A program made the translations under genes and the position numbers. This document shows positions 13,408 to 20,906 of a DNA stretch of 49,224 nt, piece by piece. The notes under the pieces are model-generated. The model did not search any database. It saw only the letters and a list, made by a program, of their open reading frames with translations, and had not been told where the DNA came from. The stretch is taken from contig CAMDYX010000017.1 in NCBI GenBank assembly GCA_945910395.1, forward strand, positions 1 to 49,224, read 5' to 3'. This DNA comes from an uncultured Agathobacter sp. Its GTDB lineage: Bacteria > Bacillota > Clostridia > Lachnospirales > Lachnospiraceae. Numbering within the stretch: the stretch's first letter is position 1; each line of letters starts with the position of its first letter.

Positions 13408-14424
13408 TTATCTGGCGTTGTTGCAAGCCTTTGCAACAGCTTCCTGGAAGGTAGAAATTGAAATGGTACATCCGGCCAAAAGATCAGCATCTGCGTCAGT
13501 TGCAACAGAATGTCCTTCTTCGTTCACTACAGTAGCGATTCCGGTTACACCGGCAGCATCCTTACCAACGATGTAATCCTCGAATACCTTGGTCTCTTCA
13601 AACCACTCGCCAACAGAGTTACCGTAAGCAACCATGTTGTAGTCATACTTTAAGTATTTCTTGGTATCTACAAAGTTGTAATCGGTCTCTTCGCCAGCAG
13701 TATTGAATGCGATCTTTGGCTGGATTGCATCGATAAGGTCTGCAAGAATCTTGCCATCCTCGTCAACAGCAACAGCTGCAAAATGAGTATACATATTAGC
13801 AGCACCATCCGCATCTGCAGTTGCAGAAGCACAGGAAGAATCTACCTCAGTTACAACACCAAGACCAAGCTTTGGAGAAGAAGCCTTGAAGGATTTTGCA
13901 AACTCATCGTTGCAAGCCTTAACAATAGCTTCCTGGAAAGCGGTAATGTCCATGGTACATCCTGCAAGGATTGCTTCATCAGCAGCAACAGTATGCTCCT
14001 CATCCTTAGCAACAGTTTCGATTGCAGCAACTTCGTCAGCGGTCATACCAACAACCTTCTCTGCGAAGAAGTCTGCCTGAGCATACCACTCAGCGATTGC
14101 TCCGCCGTAAGCTACCATGTTGTAATCATCGCCCTTTTCCTGCTTAGAACGAAGATCAACTTCAGAAGCATCCTGAATCACACCTTCCTCAGTTGTCATC
14201 TTTGTCTGAGCAACATCAAGGTAGCAGGATACGATTTTTCCATTTGCATCTGTAATAACAGTAGCAACAGTAGCGTCAATCTGAGCCTTTCCAGCTGCGG
14301 AAGAGTCTTCAACAACGATACCCATACCTAATTTGTACTCAGCACTTTTTCCTGAGCCACATGCTGTCATAAGTGATGCAACCATTGCAACTACGAGAGC
14401 TACAGATAAAAGTTTCTTTTTCAT
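13408..14424 (-). CDS. Two-domain FMN-binding-like surface lipoprotein (probable ApbE substrate)
   Basis: This 338-aa lipoprotein has signal peptide and lipobox MTAC (Cys22). Two homologous halves follow (about 30-180 and 183-338). Each has YNMVAYG...EW (101-118; 262-274) and ends with an ApbE-type flavinylation motif: AGCT followed by MDITAFQEAIVKAC (Thr157) and AGCT followed by ISISTFQEAVAKAC (Thr320). The usual consensus is [ST]GA[ST]; here Ala is replaced by Cys in both. This resembles PplA-like proteins, known in Listeria to carry FMN for extracellular electron transfer. It is transcribed ahead of apbE and divergently from rnf, so a role passing electrons to or from Rnf at the cell surface is a reasonable inference. 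A TTGACA/TATACT promoter precedes it. Confidence 0.8.
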   Translation of the reverse strand: MKKKLLSVALVVAMVASLMTACGSGKSAEYKLGMGIVVEDSSAAGKAQIDATVATVITDANGKIVSCYLDVAQTKMTTEEGVIQDASEVDLRSKQEKGDDYNMVAYGGAIAEWYAQADFFAEKVVGMTADEVAAIETVAKDEEHTVAADEAILAGCTMDITAFQEAIVKACNDEFAKSFKASSPKLGLGVVTEVDSSCASATADADGAANMYTHFAAVAVDEDGKILADLIDAIQPKIAFNTAGEETDYNFVDTKKYLKYDYNMVAYGNSVGEWFEETKVFEDYIVGKDAAGVTGIATVVNEEGHSVATDADADLLAGCTISISTFQEAVAKACNNAR

Positions 14425-14464
14425 TTTTCTAGTCCCTTTCTTGATAAAAAATTTTCGCTTCAGG

Positions 14465-14530
14465 TTTTAAAGCGTTATTTTAAAGTATAGTGAAAAAGGT
14501 ACTAATTGTCAATATAATAACGCTTCAAAA
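14465..14530. promoter_or_regulatory. 15-bp inverted repeat between the lipoprotein-apbE and rnf operons
   Basis: TTTTAAAGCGTTATT (14465-14479) is the inverse of AATAACGCTTCAAAA (14516-14530) with one mismatch. One arm lies just downstream of the minus-strand -10. The other spans the gap between the minus-strand -35 and the rnf -35. A regulator bound at both arms could control both operons. The site does not match the Rex consensus (TTGTTAANNNNTTAACAA). Confidence 0.65.
14484..14512 (-). promoter_or_regulatory. Promoter of the lipoprotein-apbE operon
   Basis: On the minus strand TTGACA (14512-14507), a 17-bp spacer and TATACT (14489-14484). It is near-consensus and bracketed by the arms of the 15-bp inverted repeat. 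Confidence 0.8.
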
Positions 14531-14533
14531 TTA

Positions 14534-14562
14534 TTGACGAAAAATGACGATAAGACTATAAT
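14534..14562 (+). promoter_or_regulatory. Promoter of the rnf operon
   Basis: TTGACG (14534-14539), a 17-bp spacer and TATAAT (14557-14562), about 40 bp before rnfC, which has an AAAGGAGG ribosome site. Its -35 lies 4 bp from the right arm of the inverted repeat. Confidence 0.8.
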
Positions 14563-14601
14563 ATTATAGTAATTTCTGAACAATTAAAGGAGGTAAAAAT
14601 C

Positions 14602-15936
14602 ATGCCTTTTTTCAAAATGAGCGGAGTGCATGCTCCACATCTGAAAAATACGGCTTCTATGCAACCGATTCGTATGGATGCGCCTGCAAATGTGGTAATT
14701 CCAATGAATATGCATATCGGTGCGCCAGCGAAGCCGGTAGTTAAGGCAGGGGATATTGTGAGTGTCGGACAACTCATCGGCGAAGCAAATGGCTTTGTGT
14801 CAAGTCCGGTGTATGCTTCAATATCCGGTAAGGTTACCAAGGTGGACAAGGTAACCTGTTCAAACGGCGCTTTTGCAGATGCTGTTTGGATTGAATCTGA
14901 TGGGGAGATGCGTATCTGCGAAGATATCAAAGCCCCGGTTGTTACAAATTTTGATGAGTTCGTGGCAGCGGTGAGAAACAGCGGCGTAGTCGGCTTAGGC
15001 GGAGCAGGTTTCCCTACGGCTGTTAAGCTTGGGGTAAAGGATCTTTCCAAGGTGGAAGAGGTTCTGTTAAACGGAGCTGAGTGCGAGCCATACATAACAA
15101 GTGACACCCGTACCATGATCGACCGCACAGAAGATATAAAGGAAGGTATTGCACTTTTGGAAAAATACCTTGGTGTGAAAAAAATCATCATTGGTATTGA
15201 ACAGAATAAGCCGGAAGCAATTGCAAAGATGAATGGTATTGCAGAAGCGGACAGCCGTGTAAGCGTAAAAGTCCTTCCAAGCATTTATCCACAGGGGGGA
15301 GAGAAGGTTCTTATCTATAAGCTGACAGGAAAGATCGTTCCGGAAGGCAAGCTTCCGCTGGATGTGGGAACCATCGTATTGAATGTTACAACCCTTGCTA
15401 CCATTGCAGCTTACATCCGTACCGGTATGCCGCTGGTAGAAAAGTGCATTACGGTGGACGGCTCAGCAGTAGCAAGCCCGAAGAATCTGATCGTTCCGAT
15501 CGGTACAAGTATCAAGGATGTCTTTGAGTTTGCAGGCGGTTTTAAGGAGACACCAAAGAAGGTGATGTTCGGTGGCCTTATGATGGGAATTGCCGTTCCG
15601 AATCTCGACCAGCCTGTCATCAAGAACAACAATGCAGTTCTTGCATTGAATGAAAAGGATGCAAAAAGACCGGAGGAAAGTCCGTGTATCCGATGTGGCA
15701 ACTGTGTAAATCATTGCCCGCTGGGCTTGAATCCGATGGGATTTGCAAAGGCTCTTGCAGCAAAGGATTATGAGGAGCTTGAGGCTCTTAAGGTAAACCT
15801 TTGTATGGAATGCGGATGCTGTGCATTCAGCTGTCCGGCTAAGAGAAATATTATCGCCCGCAACAAGCTGGCTAAGAGCGAGCTTCGCACTTACCAGATG
15901 AAAAAGGCTGAAAAAGAAAAAGAAAAGGAGGCTTAA
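14602..15936 (+). CDS. rnfC: Rnf electron-transport complex subunit C
   Basis: This 444-aa peripheral subunit carries the NADH/FMN site and two [4Fe-4S] clusters and passes electrons between NAD(H) and the rest of Rnf. The nucleotide-binding block GVVGLGGAGFPTAVKL and NGAECEPYITSD are present. Cluster motifs are CIRCGNCVNHCP and CMECGCCAFSCP in the C-terminal quarter. The C-terminus is short and lysine/glutamate rich (KKAEKEKEKEA), without the long tail of some proteobacterial RnfC. It is the first gene of rnfCDGEAB, the gene order typical of clostridial Rnf. Confidence 0.96.
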   Translation: MPFFKMSGVHAPHLKNTASMQPIRMDAPANVVIPMNMHIGAPAKPVVKAGDIVSVGQLIGEANGFVSSPVYASISGKVTKVDKVTCSNGAFADAVWIESDGEMRICEDIKAPVVTNFDEFVAAVRNSGVVGLGGAGFPTAVKLGVKDLSKVEEVLLNGAECEPYITSDTRTMIDRTEDIKEGIALLEKYLGVKKIIIGIEQNKPEAIAKMNGIAEADSRVSVKVLPSIYPQGGEKVLIYKLTGKIVPEGKLPLDVGTIVLNVTTLATIAAYIRTGMPLVEKCITVDGSAVASPKNLIVPIGTSIKDVFEFAGGFKETPKKVMFGGLMMGIAVPNLDQPVIKNNNAVLALNEKDAKRPEESPCIRCGNCVNHCPLGLNPMGFAKALAAKDYEELEALKVNLCMECGCCAFSCPAKRNIIARNKLAKSELRTYQMKKAEKEKEKEA

Positions 15937-15941
15937 AGACA

Positions 15942-16877
15942 ATGGAAGAAAATCTTTATGTATCCGTATCGCCTCACGTATTTTCAAAGAGAACCACGCA
16001 GAACATCATGCTTGATGTGATTATTGCTCTGTGTCCTGCAGCAATTGCCTCCGTAATTATTTTTGGAGCAAGAAGTATTGCTGTAATCGCAACCTGCATT
16101 ATCTGCTGTGTCGGATTTGAGGCACTCTTCAATATCATTATAAAGAAGAAACAGACCATTGCAGATCTCTCTGCAGTTGTTACCGGACTTCTTCTGGCAC
16201 TCAACCTACCGGTCAGCATTCCAATCTGGCAGGCAGTAGTAGGTTCTTTTGCTGCAATCATTATTGTAAAAGCATTGTTTGGAGGTCTTGGTTACAATTT
16301 TGCAAACCCTGCAATTACCGGACGTATCATCATGCTGATTGCATTTACAGACACGATGACTGCGGCAGCAATGCCCACCATCGTGGACAGCGTCGCTTCT
16401 GCAACACCACTTGCAAATCTTGCGGCAGGGGAGGAAGTAGGAGCATCACTGTTTGATATGTTCCTTGGACTTCGCGGCGGAGCGTTGGGAGAGACCTGTG
16501 TGCTGGCGCTTCTGATCGGTGGAATTTATCTGATTGCCCGCAAGGTCATTACCTGGCATTGCCCGGTTGCTTTTATCGGAACGGTATTTATCCTTTCCTT
16601 AATTTATACCGGAAGCCTTGAAATGGCACTAATGTATCTTTTCTCCGGCGGTGTATTTATCGGCGCATTTTTCATGGCAACCGATTATGTTACTTCGCCA
16701 ACCACTCCAAAAGGACAGCTTATTTTCGGACTTGGTTGTGGACTTATTACCTGTTTGATCAGATTCTGGGGAAGTTACCCGGAAGGTGTATCCTTCTCAA
16801 TTCTTCTGATGAATATTCTTTGTCCGTATATTGAGAAGCTCACCATGAACAAACCATTTGGAGGTGCAGCAAAATGA
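15942..16877 (+). CDS. rnfD: Rnf electron-transport complex subunit D
   Basis: This 311-aa integral membrane subunit has about nine to ten helices and one covalently bound FMN. The flavinylation motif appears as SATPL with Thr155, a variant of the usual SGATPL. Conserved RnfD/NqrB blocks include NFANPAITGRIIMLIAF and MATDYVTSPTTPKGQLIFG. It starts 5 bp after rnfC and overlaps rnfG by ATGA. Confidence 0.95.
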   Translation: MEENLYVSVSPHVFSKRTTQNIMLDVIIALCPAAIASVIIFGARSIAVIATCIICCVGFEALFNIIIKKKQTIADLSAVVTGLLLALNLPVSIPIWQAVVGSFAAIIIVKALFGGLGYNFANPAITGRIIMLIAFTDTMTAAAMPTIVDSVASATPLANLAAGEEVGASLFDMFLGLRGGALGETCVLALLIGGIYLIARKVITWHCPVAFIGTVFILSLIYTGSLEMALMYLFSGGVFIGAFFMATDYVTSPTTPKGQLIFGLGCGLITCLIRFWGSYPEGVSFSILLMNILCPYIEKLTMNKPFGGAAK

Positions 16878-18115
16878 AATTGAATGTAAAAAGCGTAGTT
16901 GTACTTACCAGTATCTGTGTGGTTGTATCTGCACTTCTTTCTGTAACCAATTTCTTTACCGCTCCTGTGATTGAAGAAAATAAGGCTGCAGCAGCAAGTG
17001 CCTCCCTTACCGTTGTCATGCCGGACGCGGAAGGCTTTGAGGAAATTGAACTTCCGGCAGATGCACCTGCAACTGTACTTAATCTTTACAAAGAAACAAG
17101 TGGACTTGGATATGTAGCACTTCTTGCTACTACAAGCCAGTATTCTTCCGGTGATATGGGAATTACCGTTGCCATCGGCGCAGACGGATGTATCAGCGGT
17201 GTGACGCTTACCAGTTATTTCGAGTCCAAGGATTTTGGTTCAGACTACCCACAGACTTATGTTGGTGCTGACTCTGCACTGAATGGTATAGATACGGTTT
17301 CCGGCGTTACTTATTCTTCCACTGCATTTAAAGAAGCGATTCTGGATGCCTTTGATGTACTGATTAACAGTGGTGCGGTAGCAGAAGGAGAAAAGAGCGA
17401 GGAGCAGTTGATTCTTGAAGCAATTCCGGTCGCTCTTCCCGGCTGTGCAGATTCTCTTGGCAGCGCACAGGTGGAGGCAATTGATGCAAAGGGATTTGTT
17501 GCAGCATATGCCGCTACCAACGGATGCGGTTATGTGGTTGCTGCAGCTACGGATGCAGGAACGGTTGTATGTGGAATCAATGCCTTCGGAGATGTAAACT
17601 GTGTTGATCTGGAAGGAAATCCTGCAGAGGGACCGGTGGACGAAGTGAAAGCAGCGTTCCCGATTCTTGCAGAGGCTAATGCAGAGAATAATCTGAAACA
17701 GGCACAAAAGGCTGCCGGTGATGATGCGGTGCTTACCGCCTTGGATTCTGTTCCGGCCTATGGATGTGTAACCGGAGGATTTACCGCACAGGTAGGCGAA
17801 GATACCTACTATGTATTCAATACAAAGCCATATGGATATGCCAATGAGATTATGGAAATGGCAGTTGTTCTGGATGCAGATGGAAAAATCGTAAATTACA
17901 GAACGGTTTCTGAGTTGATTCTTCACGAGGAATATTATTCATCCCATGAGCTTACCGATAAGGAAGCTTACAAGAATCAGTTTGTTGGTCTCGACAGCAG
18001 CACATATTCCGATGATGTAACTATGGTTGCCGGCGCTACCTGTACCGCAAACGCAGTTGCTGATTCCATTAACAGCGCATTTGATGCGTATAAAGCAGTA
18101 AAGGGGGCGAACTAA
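16874..18115 (+). CDS. rnfG: Rnf electron-transport complex subunit G, enlarged form with two flavinylation motifs
   Basis: RnfG is a membrane-anchored extracytoplasmic flavoprotein to which ApbE attaches FMN. This one has 413 aa, about twice the usual 190-220. After an N-terminal anchor helix (about 7-29), a first FMN-binding domain ends at SGVTYSSTAF (Thr146). A second, with GYANEIMEMAVVLDADGKIV, ends at AGATCTANAV (Thr389). The middle stretch (about 180-300) looks like a further decayed FMN-binding half (GCGYVVAAATDAG). No frameshift or internal stop separates the parts, so this is a true internal duplication. Two flavins in one subunit would lengthen the extracellular flavin chain. It overlaps rnfD by 4 bp and lies 2 bp from rnfE. 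Confidence 0.9.
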   Translation: MKLNVKSVVVLTSICVVVSALLSVTNFFTAPVIEENKAAAASASLTVVMPDAEGFEEIELPADAPATVLNLYKETSGLGYVALLATTSQYSSGDMGITVAIGADGCISGVTLTSYFESKDFGSDYPQTYVGADSALNGIDTVSGVTYSSTAFKEAILDAFDVLINSGAVAEGEKSEEQLILEAIPVALPGCADSLGSAQVEAIDAKGFVAAYAATNGCGYVVAAATDAGTVVCGINAFGDVNCVDLEGNPAEGPVDEVKAAFPILAEANAENNLKQAQKAAGDDAVLTALDSVPAYGCVTGGFTAQVGEDTYYVFNTKPYGYANEIMEMAVVLDADGKIVNYRTVSELILHEEYYSSHELTDKEAYKNQFVGLDSSTYSDDVTMVAGATCTANAVADSINSAFDAYKAVKGAN

Positions 18116-18117
18116 TC

Positions 18118-18801
18118 ATGAAAAAATCAGCTATTTTTCTTAAGGGACTGATCAAAGAGAATCCGGTATTAGTATTGCTCCTTGGAACATGTCCTACACT
18201 TGCTACAACAACAAGTGTGATCTCCGCAATTGCAATGGGGCTTGCTGCAACAGCCGTACTTGTCTGCTCAAATATGGTTATTTCAGCGCTCCGCAATATT
18301 ATTCCGGATAAGGTAAGAATTCCTTGCTATATCGTAGTTATCGCAGGCTTCGTAAGCGTTGTTCAGATGCTGATGCAGGCATATCTGCCGGATCTTTACG
18401 ATATGCTCGGTGTTTATCTTGCACTTATTGTAGTTAACTGTATCATTCTTGGCCGTGCGGAGATGTTCGCAAGAAAGAATGGTGTTGTGGATTCTGCATT
18501 AGATGGACTTGGAATGGGTCTTGGATTTACCATCGCACTTCTTCTTATGGCTACCTTCCGTGAGGTAGTAGGAGCAGGAACCTTTGCAGGAATTGAAATT
18601 CCGCTTCTTAAGACCTACAATATTCCAATCCTTGTAGCATCCCCGGGTGGATTCTTTGCATTTGGCTGCATCATTGCACTTGTTGCAAAATTGACAAATA
18701 AGCCAAAGGAAAAGATGGGCTGTGCAGGATGCCCTTCGGCTGAAGCTTGTGGAAAGTTAGGCTGCACAAAGGAAGAAAAGGAGGAGAACGTAAATGCTTA
18801 A
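18118..18801 (+). CDS. rnfE: Rnf electron-transport complex subunit E, with Cys-rich tail
   Basis: This 227-aa membrane subunit of six helices is related to RnfA; together they hold a membrane-embedded [2Fe-2S] cluster. The cluster cysteines fit LLGTCPTLA (Cys25) and VVNCIILGR (Cys108). After the last helix comes a cytoplasmic tail with four cysteines (202, 205, 211, 216; CAGCPSAEACGKLGC), then a charged end. The tail's C-x2-C-x5-C-x4-C spacing could bind metal or an Fe-S cluster. It overlaps rnfA by 8 bp. Confidence 0.94.
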   Translation: MKKSAIFLKGLIKENPVLVLLLGTCPTLATTTSVISAIAMGLAATAVLVCSNMVISALRNIIPDKVRIPCYIVVIAGFVSVVQMLMQAYLPDLYDMLGVYLALIVVNCIILGRAEMFARKNGVVDSALDGLGMGLGFTIALLLMATFREVVGAGTFAGIEIPLLKTYNIPILVASPGGFFAFGCIIALVAKLTNKPKEKMGCAGCPSAEACGKLGCTKEEKEENVNA

Positions 18802-19387
18802 GAGTCTTCTTGTAATCTTAATGTCTGCAGTCCTTGTAGATAACTATGTACTTTCAAAATTCCTTGGAATCTGTCCATTCCTTGGGGTTTCCAAGAAAAC
18901 AGATCAGGCGGTTGGAATGGGACTTTCCGTTATCTTTGTCATGCTGCTTGCAACCCTTGCAACATGGCCGATTCAAACCTACCTTCTTGATCCAAATGGT
19001 CTCGGCTATCTGCAGACTATCGTGTTCATCTTAGTAATAGCCGCTTTGGTACAGTTACTTGAGATGATTTTAAAGAGATATATTCCGGCGCTGTATCGTT
19101 CACTTGGAGTATACCTTCCGCTTATTACAACAAACTGTGCTGTACTTGGTGTTACCATCAATAACATTTCAGACGGATACGGGTTTGTTGAGTCCCTTGT
19201 AAGCTCTCTTGGCTGTGGACTTGGCTTCCTTCTTGCAATGTGGCTTTTTGCCGGAGTAAGAAGCAGAGTAGAGGTTGCTGTTCCGCCGAAGTCCTTTAAG
19301 GGAATTCCGATTACATTGATTTCCGCTTCAATTGTATCAATGGCATTCTACGGATTCGCCGGAATCGTTGAAGCACTGTTTAAATAA
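18794..19387 (+). CDS. rnfA: Rnf electron-transport complex subunit A
   Basis: This 197-aa six-helix membrane subunit has the typical family length. Hallmarks are LVDNYVLSKFLGICPFLGVS (Cys27) and PLITTNCAVLGV (Cys115), the cysteines proposed to share a [2Fe-2S] cluster with RnfE. The last family block, LFAGVRSRVEVAVPPKSFKG, is intact. The start overlaps the end of rnfE, so translation is coupled. Confidence 0.96.
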   Translation: MLKSLLVILMSAVLVDNYVLSKFLGICPFLGVSKKTDQAVGMGLSVIFVMLLATLATWPIQTYLLDPNGLGYLQTIVFILVIAALVQLLEMILKRYIPALYRSLGVYLPLITTNCAVLGVTINNISDGYGFVESLVSSLGCGLGFLLAMWLFAGVRSRVEVAVPPKSFKGIPITLISASIVSMAFYGFAGIVEALFK

Positions 19388-19401
19388 GGAGGATAAAAGT
19401 T

Positions 19402-20196
19402 ATGGGAAATGCTGTTCTTATTGCTGTTCTCCTTGTAGCAGGCGTTGGACTTGTAGCAGGTGTGCTTTTGGTAGTAGCTTCTACTGTATTTGCAGTACCT
19501 GTTAATGAAAAGGAAACAGCTATTCGTGATGCACTTCCGGGAGCAAACTGCGGATCCTGCGGTTACTCCGGATGTGATGGATATGCAAAGGCACTTGCGG
19601 AAAATTCCGATGTGGCTCCGAATCTTTGTCGTCCGGGTGGACATGATGCGCTTGTCGCAATTTCAGAAATCCTTGGCGTAGAGGTAAAAGAGGCAGATCC
19701 GGTTGCCGCATTTGTTCATTGCGGCGGCGATTGCGATAAGTGCCAGACAAAATCAGAGTATCAGGGAATCGAATCCTGTGCTTCTGCAAAAATGCTTTAT
19801 GGTGGACCGAATGCCTGTACCTATGGCTGTCTCGGTTGCGGAGACTGTAAAAAGGTTTGCGAATATGACGCAATTTGTATCGAAAAGGGTATTGCCCACA
19901 TCAACAGAGAGCTTTGTGTTGCCTGCGGTATGTGTGTAAATGCATGCCCGAACCATCTAATCGAGATCTTACCAAAGAAGACAGTTGCAGTTGTGACCTG
20001 TTCTAATCAGGAAAAGGGAGCAGTGGTTCGCAAGGAATGTGCCAATGGTTGTATCGGTTGTATGAAGTGTCAGAAGAACTGTCCGGCAGAAGCTATCACG
20101 GTTACCAACAATCTTGCACACGTTGACTATTCAAAGTGTACCGGATGTGGAACCTGTGTGGAAGGATGCCCGGTTCATTGCTTGAGCATGCTTTAA
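19402..20196 (+). CDS. rnfB: Rnf electron-transport complex subunit B (ferredoxin-binding Fe-S protein)
   Basis: This 264-aa protein accepts electrons from ferredoxin, for example ferredoxin reduced by NifJ. An N-terminal membrane anchor (about 4-31) precedes the Fe-S domain with Cys50, 53, 58 and 76 (CGSCGYSGC...C). A CGGDCDKC motif follows. Four ferredoxin-type clusters come next: CLGCGDCKKVC, CVACGMCVNACP, CIGCMKCQKNCP and CTGCGTCVEGCP. It is the last gene of the operon, as in clostridia, and is followed by a terminator. Confidence 0.96.
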   Translation: MGNAVLIAVLLVAGVGLVAGVLLVVASTVFAVPVNEKETAIRDALPGANCGSCGYSGCDGYAKALAENSDVAPNLCRPGGHDALVAISEILGVEVKEADPVAAFVHCGGDCDKCQTKSEYQGIESCASAKMLYGGPNACTYGCLGCGDCKKVCEYDAICIEKGIAHINRELCVACGMCVNACPNHLIEILPKKTVAVVTCSNQEKGAVVRKECANGCIGCMKCQKNCPAEAITVTNNLAHVDYSKCTGCGTCVEGCPVHCLSML

Positions 20197-20217
20197 TACA
20201 TCAAAATAATTAAAAGG

Positions 20218-20255
20218 AACGCAGTCATCGATAATGGTGGCTGCGTTTTTCTTTT
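20218..20255 (+). terminator. Rho-independent terminator of rnf
   Basis: AACGCAG (20218-20224) pairs with CTGCGTT (20241-20247), the stem extended by imperfect pairs, followed by TTTCTTTTT. Confidence 0.85.
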
Positions 20256-20261
20256 TGTAAA

Positions 20262-20449
20262 ATTATCCATTCGGATTTGTGTTCCCGAATGAATTTGCAT
20301 ATTTGAATCAGAACCCACTCTCGTTTGTAAAAAGCGCAGCGGTACTAAATTCGCAACAAATTGCTCATTAAGTGCCGGCGCTTTTTAAACGTTCTGATTT
20401 CAAATAGCAAAATTCATTCTTAGGAACACATTTCCGAAATGGGAGTTTT
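20262..20449 (+). repeat. Dispersed hairpin element, full copy 1
   Basis: Outer arms CATTCGG...GAATGAATTTGCATATTTGAATCAGAAC and, inverted, GTTCTGATTTCAAATAGC...ATTCATTCTTAGG...CCGAAATGGGAG form a long imperfect inverted repeat. Inside it an AAAAAGCGC / GCGCTTTTT stem and a GCAA/TTGC apical stem continue the fold. The left arm alone carries an extra CCACTCT. It lies between rnfB and the palindrome at 20471. The region 20197-20906 contains no gene: only the terminator, this element, that palindrome and the merR promoter. Confidence 0.9.
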
Positions 20450-20470
20450 ATATTATTTCTGTTCACCTGA

Positions 20471-20699
20471 GTATGGACACCACTACGCCTTGGTGTACGC
20501 CATACATAAGAGTACAATCTGCAAAGTATTTAGTGGCTCTTAAAGTGTCCATACTTACTTGAACTGTCGAGGACTGTTTGAGCGAAGCAAGTTCCGCAGA
20601 CAGCTCAAAAAAGTAAGTAATGGACACTTTTTAGAGCCACTTGATACTTGAAGCCGTACTCTTTGTATGACGTAGCACCAAGACGAAGGGTGTTCATAC
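20471..20699. repeat. 229-bp imperfect palindrome
   Basis: The arms match over their whole length: GTATGGACACC (20471) with the inverse of GGTGTTCATAC (20689-20699), GAGTAC (20510-20515) with GTACTC (20656-20661), AGTGGCTCT (20532-20540) with AGAGCCACT (20633-20641), AAAGTGTCCAT (20542-20552) with ATGGACACTTT (20620-20630), and ACTTACTT (20553-20560) with AAGTAAGT (20611-20618). The tip around 20565-20605 can form further short stems. No coding frame is evident. It is a different sequence from the neighbouring ~180-bp element. Confidence 0.85.
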
Positions 20700-20841
20700 G
20701 CATTCGCACAGAAAAAGAAAGCCCAAAGGAAGATACGATAAAATCAAGAATTTTTGAACGACATTAAGTACCGCAGGACAGAGTGGCTCCCAGATGGATT
20801 TTTTGGGAAATTTTCACAAAAAAGAAAAAAATTGTGTTGCA

Positions 20842-20872
20842 TTAACACTTGCATGCTACGTTGCGTTATAAT
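20842..20872 (+). promoter_or_regulatory. MerR-type promoter (19-bp spacer) of the merR-yhfC pair
   Basis: TTAACA (20842-20847) and TATAAT (20867-20872) are separated by 19 bp. Such an over-long spacer is characteristic of promoters that MerR-family proteins activate by DNA distortion. Repeated TTGC/GCAA elements lie in and around the spacer. It sits 35 bp before the merR start, suggesting autoregulation. Confidence 0.6.
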
Positions 20873-20906
20873 GTAGAGTAAGCTTCGAAAAGGTGGTGAA
20901 AAAACT

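Noticed and set aside
14465..14530. Rex (NADH-sensing) operator upstream of rnf
   Set aside because: The dyad AAGCGTTATT does not match TTGTTAANNNNTTAACAA and the arms are too far apart for one Rex dimer.
17240..17926. Minus-strand open frame of 228 codons inside rnfG
   Set aside because: It lies wholly within rnfG, in antisense, with Cys-rich improbable composition.
20262..20449. Dispersed element as an insertion sequence with transposase
   Set aside because: At about 180 bp it has no coding capacity, and no transposase gene is found in the window; at most it is a non-autonomous element.
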